Position numbers and translations under genes: made by a program. The notes beneath the pieces were generated by a model. The model made no database searches and was not told where the DNA came from. It was given only the letters and a program-made list of their open reading frames with translations. Positions 32,142 to 43,889 of a DNA stretch of 64,000 nt are shown one piece after another (the first letter of the stretch is position 1; each line of letters begins with the position of its first letter). Source of the DNA: Zygnema cylindricum (Eukaryota > Streptophyta > Zygnematophyceae > Zygnematales > Zygnemataceae); the NCBI GenBank assembly GCA_037447655.1, contig JBBHKE010003007.1:33900-97899 (forward strand). Reading direction: 5' to 3'.

Positions 32142-32510
32142 GTGGGAACCAAAAAAATAAAACAAACATGCATACATGTCTGTGAGAAGAAACTTATTTT
32201 TACTAATTTAAGCAAAGGGAGAAACAACAAAAAACTTGGGTTATATCCTAAAGAACTTACAGATCCATCTATAACTGGCAACATAGTGGTTGGAAAGACC
32301 CTTGATCCTTCAAAGCCTGGAAAGACCTTTGATCCTTCAGTTACAGGAAGCACATGAGTTATTAAGACATTTGATCCTCTAGTTGATCCTCATGTGGCTA
32401 GCAAAGCTCTTTATCCTCCAGTGGGAGACATTATACTGGTTGGTAAAACGCTTGATCCTCCACTGGCTGGTAGAGCTGCGGAACCTCCAGTAAATGGCAA
32501 CACAGTGAAA
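32142..32510 (+). pseudogene. Remnant of a repetitive Pro/Gly/Lys coding stretch
   Basis: A 71-aa ORF (32142-32357) ends in repeated phrases: VVGKTLDPSKP, GKTFDPSVTG. Beyond its stop the same phrase continues in frame (FDPLVDP, LYPPVGD, VGKTLDPPLAG, AEPPVNGNT). The pattern (V)GKTLDPxxxG, seven or so times, suggests a broken repeat-rich protein. No family is recognised. Confidence 0.45.
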
Positions 32511-32559
32511 AAATTAAACTCAAACACCAAAAAAGGAAATACTCCATGTTAAGGGAACC

Positions 32560-32880
32560 AAACCCAACCGAAATAAACTGAGTTGAGTTTAACTGAACTA
32601 AAACTGAAGCGAACGAAAATCTTGTTGAACCAAACCTAATATAACTGAACTGAAGTGTTATGAACTGAACCGAACTGAATGAACAGAACTGGACTGACTT
32701 GACAAAGCCAAACCAAACTTATTAGAATTGAAGTAAGCTAAACCAAATTTATTAGAATTGAAGTTAACTGAGCTGAACTGAACTGACTGAAGTAACTAAA
32801 ATAACTAAACTGAACTTAGCTGATAGAATGAAACTAAACTTATTAGAACTGTAAGCAAACTGAATTGAACTCAATAATAG
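32560..32880. repeat. Degenerate (AACTGA)n array 1
   Basis: About 320 bases built from AACTGA, GAACTGAACTGA and close variants (AACCGA, AACTTATTAGAATTGAAG). A second array of the same kind lies at 34666-34985. Confidence 0.85.
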
Positions 32881-32889
32881 GGACAATTT

Positions 32890-34665
32890 AATGCAAAAAA
32901 AAACCATCCCAACTTCGAAACTAAAGGGAATGAAAAGACGTGGTACAAAGTGAAAAAGTGGGGGGAAACAAAAGGGAAAGAAAAAAGTGCCAACTTGAGA
33001 ATGCTAACGCACAACCTCCAGCCACGGGGTATTTATAGCAAAACATTCGCGCCTCCTCGTTGTACTCCACCTCCTGTCATTCCCTGTCATCCTTGGTGAG
33101 AATTAAATAAGCATTAATACAAATATTTACACGGATTTGACTAATGGTAATACCAATTAGTCAATCTTTTTTTTTGTGAACTTTACCTTCTTTATCTGAT
33201 CATAAGAAAACACGGCCTGGTTTGCCCTTTTAGAAAACTAACTCTTTTAGAAAACTAACTTAACATACCGAAGCAAGGAAAGAAGGAAAAGAAACGAAAG
33301 AAATTTCTTAACAGACATTGTGAATTTAACAGACACTAAGTATAGTAAGACAAACACAACAGTCTCCAACAGTCTGAAAACCACAATTATAGGGTCAGCA
33401 AAAAAATCTAAGCACGTCTTAGACGCAAATCATAATGGTGGTCAGTGGATCCTACCACTTTGAAGAAAAAATTGCTTTTCGTGCAAAGTAAAAATAGTGA
33501 AACGCAAAGAATGAGTTTAACCCAGAAAAATGCGGTTAAAACAAAACAAAAGTATCTCCGAAAAAAACTAACCCACCTGGCCTGACACAACAATTTAGAG
33601 ATGAGGAGACCAATTCACCAAATAGCTCCCTGCATTCTTTACAATTTTTTTTGTCATAATCAACTTTACCATGCATCAACTGATAATCTCAAGCTTATAG
33701 ACTCCTTAAAAACAATAACCTTATGGGAGAAAAACTCATCTGGAGACTTTATCCTCCCATCAGACTGGCTCACACAAATGATTAACAATTCAAGTAATAA
33801 CCAATGGGAAGGTATTTGCATCAACTTTTTGAATACAAACAGGGACAATCTACAACCACCCAGCAAAAAACTATAGGAAAAGAATTAAAGAATTAATGCA
33901 TAAAATATTTAACTTCCAAGAATAGGGTAATTGTGAAGAGATGCTTACCACGATAGGTAAGACCCTTTTCGTGGAGACGCCAAAAAGCCTCCACAACAGC
34001 TTCTGTAAAAAAAAAAAAGCCAATTCCACTACAAATATTTGGTTTTTGCATAAGATCAGTCGCTCTTCGCAAAGCTACAAGCTTTCACTTCGCAAAGAGT
34101 GATCCTCAAACTGTCTTATAAAATGGACGATATATGACTTGACTTAAAAGTACTCCGTACATAACCATTTGTGAAATCCACAATATTTTTTTACATCTAT
34201 GGTTCTTTGGAGAAATGAAGAAAATTGATGAGTATAGAAAATGGATTACTGCCTACTGCACTTGATCTAACCATAGCCATAAAGTGCTGAGAATGAGGCC
34301 ATTATACATTTTTTTCATTTGAATTTTACTAAAATTAGTTGAATGTCAATTGAATTTGAAGTAAAAACGTACGTTTTGGCGCATTAGCGTGGATGCAAGA
34401 AATCACAGAATGGAAGCGTTATAATCATGCTTATAAACTTGCCGCTGAAATCCACACTAATTACACTGACAATTCTCACGCCAGAGACAAAAAAAATAAT
34501 TGCAAATAGTCCAAAACATGAAAAAAGTAGAGAACTCCTGAAAAAAGTAAAGAGCACTTACTGCTGAGCTTTTCATCTAAAGTGAAACGTTCTCGAGACC
34601 AATCACAAGAGGCTCCCAGACGTCGTATTTGGTTGCCAGTAGTTCCCCCGTACCTTTGACTTGAC
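32890..34665. other. Non-coding, low-complexity stretch
   Basis: It contains a 91-codon ORF (33601-33876, plus strand) without a recognisable domain, and otherwise AT-rich sequence. No repeat family was identified. Confidence 0.45.
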
Positions 34666-34985
34666 AGAACTGAACCAGACTGATTAGAACCGAAAGAACT
34701 GAAACGAACTGAAATAAACTGAACTGAGCGGAGCTGAACTGACCAGAAGCAAATCGAGCTTATTTTAACTGAACTAAACTGAGTTGAACTGAGATGAACT
34801 CAATGGAATTGAACTAATTTGAATCAAACCGAATGAACTTAAATTAAACTGAACTGAACTGAACTGAATGATACTATACTGAGCAGAACAAAAAAGAACA
34901 GAACTGAAAACAAAAAAGAACAGAACTGAAAACAAAAAAGAAAAGAACTGAAAACAAAAAGAATAGAACTGAAAACTTAAGTAGT
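34666..34985. repeat. Degenerate (AACTGA)n array 2
   Basis: This is the same word set as 32560-32880. Near 34886-34975 it grades into a short unit AGAACTGAAAACAAAAA repeated about four times. Confidence 0.85.
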
Positions 34986-35781
34986 CGAACCGAGCTAAGT
35001 TCTAATCATTAAGAAGTCCATTTCCTTTCTCAAGGACTTTCAAACAGAGCCATGAAAATCGACAATCCCTAGGTTGTGAATCAAAATAGGATACATAGGA
35101 ATACAAACATTCTCAATTTTCTTGTTTGGGATATGCGTGAGAAATAAAGACATTGGGATAGGTCAAAGCTCACTTGTTCCCAAATTGTAGACTTCTTTTC
35201 CTCCAATTTCGCCACAAAATGCTCAAGGAAAAGCCTTTTGGTTTTTACAAAAAAAAATGTGGGGAATAAGTAAAAGCCAAAACAATTCAAAAATAATTTA
35301 AAAAAATGACAAGTTCAGATAAAGACAAAAAAAACTACAAAGGATTACAAAGGATTCTCGATCTCCTTCAAACCAATTCCGTTTCACGTCACATAAACTA
35401 GCTGTATAAACCATGGCTCTTTTATATAATGAACCGTAACACTCGGGGGGAAGGAAAAGAATTTATGGAGAAGATGTGGAGGGCTGAAATGCTTGCGGTA
35501 GACTGAAATGCGTGCGGTGGAGTTAAAATGTGCGCGGTGGAGAGCGGTGAGAGTGCGATGAGAGAGAGTACGTAGAGTTCAGAATTTTCCGTTCACAATT
35601 TTTTCGGAAAGGCCGAAACGGCCAAAGTATTTTTCCAGCCACCAACGGGTAGGTTTTGCTAAATTTTTTAGCATGGTGGAATGTTTTTTTTTTATCGTCC
35701 CATACTGCTTGGTTGGTCAATTTGCCGCTTTATTTAGTGTGGCCTTCAAAATTGCAGACGTTAATATGACAAATAGTATCA
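34986..35781. other. Unassigned stretch
   Basis: Only short ORFs without recognisable domains. A purine-rich run (GTGGAGG, GCGGTGGAG) is seen near 35470-35570. Confidence 0.45.
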
Positions 35782-36093
35782 TTGTAAGTTGTGTTAAGGG
35801 CTTTTCATGTGATCTTCTTAGATCGCTACATTCATCAATGACCGTCCGACCGTCCAAATCTTACGGTTTAAATTAAAAATACCTCAAAACTCACATAAAT
35901 AATTTTTTTTGTCCAAATGTTTTTCAAAATTTAGACATTACGTTTAATTTCTATCGATCGATGTGCAACTCAACCCTGTTACTATTTTTTTTCATTTTTC
36001 GACCAATACAATATGGGTCTTAAGGTCATATTGTATGTTTTACATACAATAGGCATATTGTATGCGCCTACTTTCACCTACTTTTGAACTATG
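35782..36093 (+). mobile_element. hAT-like MITE, copy 3, left end lost
   Basis: It matches the MITE family from GTAAGTTGTGTTA to the terminal CCTACTTTTGAACTATG. The left inverted terminus is missing, so no target duplication can be shown. Confidence 0.8.
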
Positions 36094-36984
36094 ATTGGGA
36101 CGCTCTTCAAAACAGTACGGAGAATCTTCACTAAAGTCCAAAATACGTCTTCATATTATCTATTACATGGGGATCATATAATAGATAATAGATCTTTAGA
36201 TCTTTGCCCTATTACCTTTTCTGGTCAATCAATAATCTTTAATTTCAACAGTACAGTACTGTAGAGTTGCACCACACTGTCACGAACATGGCCAGATTGG
36301 CGGGCTAGGCGAACGACGCCAAGTGTCGCGCCAGGGAAGCATCTCCAGCCTTAATCTAAACCGCCGGCTAAGATCCATGCGGGCACCTTCGCACGTGCCA
36401 TTTGGCCTTCGCGACGCCCACATGCGTGGAATACATGGAAAAAAACCCACATGCGTGGAATACATGCCGTCACAGATCCCAACCGTACGGAGTCCGGGCA
36501 TGACGATATTCTCGCCGCTGGCGATTTCTCTCGTGCGATAGATTCTCTGCAGCAGATTCTGGCCGCCAAAGAGGCTCCTGCAGTTATTTATAGTGTCAGA
36601 GGAGCTTCTGTGGCAAGTTTGACCATCAGGAGGCCACCGTAAAAATGATCCGTACAGGGACTTAGGAATACAGTACAGTAGAGTACATTACAGTACAGTA
36701 GTGTACTTTTCGAACAAATTGGGTCCTTTTTCCCTGTGGGGACGTAACCATTTTTTGTCAGGTTTTATCAAATGCTGTGGATACGAAAGCAAGACAAAAT
36801 CCAATCTATTTGCGACGAACTAACGCGTTTATTAACGAGGTGTACTTTTCAAGACATTCCTGAGGCCGAGAATAGGGACAGCTGTCATCCAACTATGGGA
36901 AGAATCCACAATTAGGGATCTCGAATTCGATTTTTTGGCTTCCTTTTTAACTTTTTGATGACAAATCTGCCGCGGGAAAACCCA
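36094..36984. other. GC-richer unassigned stretch
   Basis: Between 36290 and 36610 the GC content is visibly higher than around it. CCCACATGCGTGGAATACATG occurs twice (36418-36438, 36447-36467). A 63-codon ORF (36451-36642) has no known domain. Several GTACAGTAC-type palindromes lie near 36250 and 36670-36710. Confidence 0.45.
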
Positions 36985-38645
36985 TCAAAATCCCCAACGC
37001 GGGAGCGATGCATCGCGTTGACTTTATTCGGGCGCGATGAATCGCGTTGACATTATTCCGGCGCGATGTATCGCGTTGACATTATTCGGGCGCGATGTAC
37101 CGCGTTGACTTTATTCGGGCGCGATGTACTGCGTTGACTTCATCCAGGAGCGATATATCGCGTTGACTTTATTCGGGCGCGATGTATCGCGTTGACTTTT
37201 TCCAGGAGCGATGTATCGCGTTGACTTAATTCGGGCGCGATGTATCGCGATGACTTAAATCGGGCGCGATGTATCGCGTTGACTTTATTCGAAAGCGATG
37301 TATCTCGTTGACTTTATTCAGAAGCAATGTATCGCGTTGACTTTATTCGGGCGCGAGGTACTGGGCTGACTTTAGTCGAGAGCAATGTATTGCGTTGACT
37401 TTATTAGGGAGCGATGTACTCCTTGACTTTATTCGGGCGCAATGTACTGCATTGATTTTATTCGGGGCGCGATTTATCACGTTGACTTTATTCGGGAGCG
37501 ATGTATCGCGTTGACTTAATTCGGGCGGGATGTATCGCATTGACTTTATTCAAAAGCGATGTATCGCGTTGACTTTATTCAGAAGCGATGTATCGCGTTG
37601 ACTTAAATCGGGAGCGATGTATCGCGTTGACTTTATTCAGGAGCAATCTACCGCGTTGACTTTATTCGGGAGCGATGTACCGCGTTGACTTTATTCGCCG
37701 CGAAATATCGCGTTGAATTTATTTGGGAGCGATGTATCGCGCTAACTTAATTTGGGCGCGATGTATCGCGTTGACTTTATTCGGGCGCGATGTACTACAT
37801 TGATTTTATTCGGGCGCAATGTACTGCATTAATTTTATTCGGGCGCGATGTATCACGTTGACTTTATTCGGGCACAATGTATCGCGTTGACTTTATTTGG
37901 GAGCGATGTATCGCGTTGACTTAATTCAGGCGGGGTGTATCGCGTTAACTTTAGTCAAGAGCAATGTATCGCATTGACTTTATTAGGGAGCGATATACTG
38001 CTTGACTTTATTCGGGCGCGATGTACTGCATTGATTTTATTCGGGAGCGATGTATCACGTTGACTTTATTTGGGCGCGATGTATCGCGTTGACTTTTTTT
38101 TGGAGCTATGTATCGCGTTGACTTTATTCAAGAGCGATGTATCGCTTTGACTTTATTTGGGCGCGATGTACTACATTGATTTTATTCGGGCGCGATGTAT
38201 CATGTTGACTTTATTAGGGCGCGATATATCTCATTGACTTTATTTGGGAGCGATCTATCGCGTTGACTTTATTCGGGAGCGATGTATCGCATTAACTTTA
38301 TTTGGGCGCGATGTATCGCATTGACTTTATTTGGGCGCGATGTACCTCGCTGACTTTATTCGGGCGCGATGTATCACGTTTACTTTATTCGGGAGCGATG
38401 AACCGCGTTGACTTTATTCGGGCGCGATGTACTGCCTTGACTTTATTCAGGAGCAATGTATCGCGTTAACTTTATTCGGGCGCGATATATCGTGTTGACT
38501 TTATTCAGGAGCGATATATTCGTTGACTTTATTGGGGAGCGATGTATCGTGTTGATTTTATTCGGGCACGATGTACTAGGTTGACTTTATGCGGGAGCGA
38601 TGTATCTCGTTGACTTTATTCAGGAGCGATGTATCGCATTGACTT
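36985..38645. repeat. Satellite of about 29-bp palindromic monomers, some 57 copies
   Basis: The monomer is GGGCGCGATGTATCGCG followed by TTGACTTTATTC. The centre CGCGAT-GT-ATCGCG is an inverted repeat, and each unit holds TTGACT, the core of the plant W-box. Two main variants alternate (GGGCGCGATG and GGGAGCGATG). Monomers carry scattered point changes, and lengths stay near 29-30 bases. There is no spacer sequence between units, so this is a satellite rather than a CRISPR array. Confidence 0.95.
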
Positions 38646-38874
38646 AACAGAATTGTCAAACAAATTCCTGTAGCATATCGTACGGTCTCACAAGTTCGGT
38701 AACCGAGTCTATTGTTAAAGAGAGGGCGGTCACAACCCTGTGAAGAATCCTTATTTTATATTTTTATATTTAATTCAGTTAATTGTACGGTTTGTCAATA
38801 AGTGTATTATTTTTTAGTATGTATAGTTCCGTGTTTTTTCAGATAAAATATTCTGGCTTGTCTATAGTGTTAGG

Positions 38875-39825
38875 TGAAACTCTGTGACCTCCATTCGTCC
38901 ACAGAATGTCCAGCTTATATGAAGCCTCTAGGATAATATTTGCAATTTTGACTTTGGCAATGAATAAGTGCCACCCTGGCACGCAAAAACTTTGACCGAC
39001 TACACCCCTCTGTAGCCTGGACTCCCCTGAGTCTGTAGCAAAAAAAATCACTGAATTTGCTCACCTGAGCATTAAGTTATGGCTGGCCAAAGTTGGTCCA
39101 TAAATACAAATGCACTCTGGGAGATAGGCTGAAAAAAAACCAAAAAGATTCTAAGTCCTAAGCTACCTCTCTAAACCTATTACTAAGGTACTAGACCAAT
39201 CATGTGACTGTAAAGTAGAAGAAGATACAGGTACCGCTGTACTTTTTGTACGTCCATAGTATGGCATGGCCGGTCCGCTGAAGCGTGTCAGTTCCGGAGC
39301 CGTAGTTGCTCCTCCCCTAATATCCGCTGTCCAACCATATGCTGCTGCGTGCCATCCGCCGACATCTGGTCCGCAAACCGCCAAACTTCTATTCCGGCAT
39401 TCCGGCTCCACTGTGAGCCATTCGATCAGATCCGGACATTTGATTTTGTCTGTCGAAATTACATGTCGATTTGGATATTTCGTGCGGTCCGATTTCGTCC
39501 GAACCGGTATGTTGTGTAATTTGTTTAAAAAATGAATATCCGGCGCCTTACATATTTAAATCAATATCGCGTCATATACGTGTATCACTCCACCAAGACC
39601 TATTGGATAAGGCGCATGGCTAGTCCGTACCAGGTCATCCAAAGGTCCTTAGATCAATTCCCGCAGCCGACAGCGTATGTTTTGCAAAAACAATACTAGT
39701 GATCTGCTTGTCTCTTTAGCTGCTAGAGGCAGCCATGGCTGCCTGCAAGTCCTCAGTGACTACGACAAGTATGAGGGTTGCAGTAAGGTCACAAGAAAGA
39801 ATACAAAATACCTCTTTTTTCAACA
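38875..39825 (-). mobile_element. Solo LTR, copy C, with perfect target duplication
   Basis: It is flanked by TTAGG on both sides (38870-38874, 39826-39830). It has hairpins at 38969-38983, 39000-39015 and 39019-39034. The antisense tRNA-like segment at about 39590-39675 reads CCTATTGGATAAGGC, then TTAGATCAATTCCCG. A 70-codon frame (38839-39051) lies across its left end and is not considered a gene. Confidence 0.92.
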
Positions 39826-41080
39826 TTAGGTTATTGGGTGAATCGGCGGATCGGCCAAATTCACTTTGTATTTGAGTTTCTATGTTAGTTCAATTTGTTT
39901 ATTTGTTCAATTTTTCTGTTCGCGTGAAGTATAATTCGCGTGAGTACTTTATTGTTACGTTTATGTTTCGTTTGAGTATTACGTACGGATAGAATTACGT
40001 CGTGTTGTTTCGTACGTTGGTTCACTTTAGTTCGTAGGACCATAGTACGTCACTTCGGTCCAACACATGTTTAAGTTCCGCGTCACTTCCATTTGGGCAC
40101 TGAAGGTTCCAGTACGTGTGAGGGAAATACGTGTGAGTGAAGTCTAAAGGTACTTCTGCATGTAACCGAAACTTAATCTTATTACTTTATTTTTTAGAAA
40201 AGATTTTCCGTACAACTTTCAAAGCATTCGGATGTAAACGCAGATAACATGTTACTTAAAAATGTGACTTACGTAGACGTGTACGAAACAATGTGACAGA
40301 TGAAGTGGTACACAAAATGAGGCGAAACTGCACTCGGCTTCAATTTGAGGCGTCTCTTCGCACGCTGTACAATTTTTGTGACCTCGTAATGTCCGTATGC
40401 CACATTGTCGACGTGTCGAAACTCTAAAATAACTTTCGCTATCACACAGAAAAGCGATTTCGTTTTTCGTTTTCCCACTTGCCGACAAGTGCCCACTGTT
40501 TTTCCTACGCCGTATTTGTGAAGACACGTCTGAATGAGAGAGACGGCCCCTGTACAGAAATCAGCCCACATAAAACAGTACGCACAGGCTGGAAACGTGC
40601 AGTGTGCTTTTTTTTTGGTATTTCACGCACAAAAATTGTAAAAAACTTCCGACACGTGCGACATCGTCTGCCTATTCGCTCACCTTATTGGACTTTATTC
40701 CAAATCACCTCGCGAGGTGATTTGATGTAAAGTTTGAACATGTGCTGAAAGGACGCGAAAGTGGGTCGAAATGCGCTAGACGACAAATTGCATCGCGCTA
40801 GAAGACAAACTACTGTACGTATAAAGTTTAAAGGTATCGCAACTTGTACAGTAGGAATTTCTATTTTTTGGTACGGCTGCGATTTTTTCTCGTTTTTTTC
40901 TAAGTTATAGAGGAAAACGACAAAAAATAACTGAAACTTAAGCACATGCGAAAGTACCCTAAGTGAGTCAGTGAAGTGAGAGGAAGAAAACGTGGTGTGT
41001 AAGTCTTAGAGTTTGGGACTTATTCAAAGTGTAGTCTCACCGTGAGGTAGAATAATCTGAAGTGAGTAAGTGTTAGTGAG
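39826..41080. other. Unassigned stretch, possible LTR upstream part
   Basis: No protein domain is seen. The segment from about 40685 to 41262 could be the LTR that precedes the primer site at 41265, but its start is not defined. Confidence 0.4.
40701..40724. repeat. Perfect 24-bp palindrome
   Basis: CAAATCACCTCGCGAGGTGATTTG reads the same on both strands (arms CAAATCACCT and AGGTGATTTG around CGCG). Related words occur at 41652-41701 and 52190-52210. Confidence 0.95.
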
Positions 41081-41592
41081 TGAGTAAGAAGTGTAAGAGT
41101 AAGAGTGAGAGTTTTGTAAAGAATAGGCTTCGGCCAAATAAAAATTTATTTGGACGAATTATTCTCTGTGATGATTTCTCTTTGTTTGTGATATTAAAAG
41201 ACTTCCGTCGTGCATATTATTTTTGCCCAGTTTGGTTTTGTGCATCGATTCTGAATTTATCAATTGGTATCGGAGCTTGGTAGTTAAGTAATTTATTGTG
41301 GCTAGTATCGCAGCCATGGGTAAGGAAAAAGAAAAATTCACCTACACCTATATTTGCTCCCACTCCGGAGCGTCATAATTGGAAAGGTTTTAGTGCAGGG
41401 CACTTAGAGGAAGAAAAGGAGGAGGAAAAGAACTTGAGAGTGTCATTGTCCGAGTATCAACTCAAGACGTTATTTGATGGTCTTATTCCCATCTTTGATC
41501 AACGGCTCTTGCCTGTTCAACAAAGGGACAATGTACAAGTAAAACCGGATCCGGAAAACAACATTACAGAGAATCTTGACAATACTCTCTAA
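41081..41592 (+). pseudogene. End of an LTR, primer-binding site and gag start of another retroelement
   Basis: TGGTATCGGAGC at 41265-41276 resembles the primer site for the 3' end of initiator-Met tRNA (TGGTATCAGAGC) and follows an LTR-like end TTTATCA. It is followed by a Lys/Glu-rich frame (to 41592) with PTPERHNW and LKTLFDGLIPIFDQRLLP, which may be a gag N-terminus. The element ends there. This primer type differs from the half-tRNA type of the copia copies. Confidence 0.5.
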
Positions 41593-41651
41593 AAGTCAGG
41601 GAGTTAACAATGACCGTTGGATATTTTTTCGCAAAGCTTTCGCTTCAAAAG

Positions 41652-41701
41652 TTTCTGTAATCGGTGATGTACCTCGCGAGGTACATCACCAATTACAGAA
41701 A
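41652..41701. repeat. 50-bp near-perfect palindrome
   Basis: Arms of 25 bases meet at CG|CG (41675-41678). TTTCTGTAAT and GGTGATGTACCTCG are mirrored with one mismatch (41662 against 41691). The core CCTCGCGAGG is shared with 40701-40724. Confidence 0.95.
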
Positions 41702-42480
41702 AAAATTGAGCCGCGACACGTTGGATAATGAGCATACGTATCAATATGGCAACCAACGAAAATCAAAAAAATTCGCACACGATATACTTATTCAGAAATC
41801 CAAGAAAAAATACAAACGAAATGCCGTAACGCACTTTCTTCACGCTATCTCTGTTAGCGTCCATTCGTCACACTATTTTTGAAAGTGCTCATTCGTCACG
41901 CGAACAAACAGGAAAGCTAAAAAAATGAGGTGGTATTTGACAAGGCGTCTGCAAAGAGTACAGAAGTTGTGTTGCACGATGACCTGGTACGCACGTACAT
42001 GGTATGCAAATGAAGATTTTTGGTCGGTGTGAAAATCATTGACGATTTTTAATATCCGATCTTAACTCACGTGGTACCACTAAATTATGAACACGTGGAT
42101 TACAGACTCTGCGCAATGGAACTTCGTTCAAATTGTAGCATTCTGTAATGTTGGCGGTACAATTACAGAATGTCCTAATGGAACTTCACCCTTAACCGTA
42201 TGTTTTGTCCGTTGCTACGCTCCAAAAAGGTTGACAGCCGAGTGGTCGGCCTGTTTGGCGCCTCTGTTTTTGTTTTTTTGCGGAATGAATGGTACGGGAT
42301 TATTCGTTTCCTCATCTCATTTATCATCCATTTCTAGTGTGAATGCAGCAATAGGGAAGGTTTTCATGCACCTGTAAAAGATCCAAAATTTTCTCATAGG
42401 GTATTCTCTTCCCGCATCGTTTTGTCGTTTATTACAACAAATTTTGACTTCGTTACACGTCAAAATCCCAAATTCGGGCG
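41702..42480. other. Unassigned stretch with small hairpin
   Basis: Only short ORFs. CATTCTGTAAT (42139-42149) is mirrored by ATTACAGAATG (42162-42172). The end ATGGAACTTCACCCTTAA (42181-42199) resembles the termini of the element at 28545-29281. Confidence 0.45.
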
Positions 42481-42580
42481 ATACTTACTTTATTTGGGTG
42501 CGATGTATTGCGTTGACGATATTCGGTGGCGATGTATTGCGTTGACGTTATTCGGTGGCGATGTATCGCGTTGACTTTGT
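42480..42580. repeat. Three-monomer outlier of the 29-bp satellite
   Basis: Three units (GCGATGTATTGCGTTGACG-type) lie about 3.8 kb from the main array. The sequence just before them (GTCAAAATCCCAAATTCGGG) is similar to that before the main array (ATCAAAATCCCCAACGCGGG). Confidence 0.8.
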
Positions 42581-43173
42581 CCATTGTGGAGCTGAGAATT
42601 ATGATCGCAGCTGCACTTTAAAATTTAAATAGCAACTTTAACTTAACGTGCGGCAATAGTACGGATTGCGAACGCTATGTTGTTGTACGGATACAACATG
42701 GAAGCGATTCATCAAGTATCGGTAGGTAATAAAAGGTACAGTACATATCGGATATCGGTAAAAAGGCTACCGATACGAAACACTAAATGGAAATATGCGC
42801 TGTCAGAGGAGGGGACGCCTCCGGGTTCGGCTCCCTTGTCGGTGACCTGCTTTGACTATTTTCAATGATTGGGCTATTTTACCGTCCGATGCAGATCCTA
42901 CGGCTCAATCTGCGCTATCAAAAAAATTGAATCTTCCACTGAACCAGAGACGCTCCAATGGAGCCGGAGCCGTACAAACTGTACGAAAGTGTACTGCACA
43001 TTTAGTTACTACAGTACTGTACTGTAGTCAAGTAACAGCGAAAACCACAAAAAAAACCGCATAATATTGTTCCATGTTGCTGGTACTGGCCACGCGGCGA
43101 GTTGTGATTGGCAGTCATTCCATGAGCGCAAAAAAGTGGTCACGACCCTAAACTCCCTTTCGTCTAATTTCAA

Positions 43174-43309
43174 AATGAAGGCCATGGCTCCTTCTCCCGC
43201 CCCAGCACTTTTTCTTTTTGTCCTTTTATGCCTTATCTGTCTCACCTCAATTTCCGGCTCTCGCCTTCTTTCCTCCTCTCATGAAGAAGAAAATCCATCT
43301 GGTACTTGA
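43174..43309 (+). CDS. Candidate first exon or small secreted peptide with signal sequence
   Basis: The ATG at 43174 opens a 44-codon frame: MKAMAPSPAPALF, then the hydrophobic run LFVLLCLICLTSISG, then RLLSSSHEEENPSG. This looks like a signal peptide or signal anchor. The sequence CATCTG|GTACTT near its end offers a GT splice donor. GT92 enzymes are type II Golgi membrane proteins, so this may be the first exon of the gene at 45155-46987. Alternatively it is a short secreted peptide ending at the stop at 43309. Upstream, GTGATTGG (an inverted CCAAT word) lies near 43098. Confidence 0.4.
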
Positions 43310-43485
43310 ACATCCACACTACTTTAGACACATTGTACCCAACAACGTTAATAAATCGGTACAATATCTGGTATAAATATATATATATATATATGTTAAA
43401 ATAGAGCAAAAAAGATAAAGGGAAGCGCTCGTCCTTTGAAGTACAAATGGCTTTGTCGTCATCTTATGGCTTCGTCCTCTTTTAC

Positions 43486-43635
43486 TTAACGTTTTTTGGC
43501 CGCTTAATCTACATGTACCTGCTCATAGATATTTTTTTCGGTAGTCTATGAATACCTGCAAATAAGATAGGATTAAATACTTTTTTTCATTTTTTCCTAT
43601 ATGATAATCTATGAATAGGGTAAAAAATAAAATAA

Positions 43636-43701
<66 letters not shown>

Positions 43702-43889
43702 TTATTTGTTCTCTAATTACCTAGAATACACGGATAGGATGGATACTGCTTCCTTTAAATTTTTATGTGTGATTTTTTATGAATAAAACTGACAAAATGA
43801 AAAAAAAGTATTCAATCCTATCTTGTTTGCATTCACCGACAAAAAAATAAATCTGAGTATATGTAGATTAGGTGGCCAAAAAACGTTAA
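43486..43889. mobile_element. Foldback element with a (TA)n loop
   Basis: The termini TTAACGTTTTTTGGCC and GGCCAAAAAACGTTAA are inverse copies. The arms continue imperfectly for about 100 bases (AATCTACAT, AAGATAGGATT, AATACTTTTTTTCATTTT). The loop holds a (TA)n run at about 43641-43697. A further partial copy of the right-hand interior follows at 43930-44020. It may lie in an intron of the GT92 gene. Confidence 0.8.

Noticed and set aside
33601-33876. 91-codon ORF on the plus strand
   Set aside because: It has no recognisable domain, is in AT-rich sequence, and has no splice or promoter context. Kept only as a note.
36985-38645. CRISPR-like array of palindromic repeats
   Set aside because: Units abut with no unique spacers, monomers are only about 29 bases, and the region is eukaryotic. 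It is a satellite.
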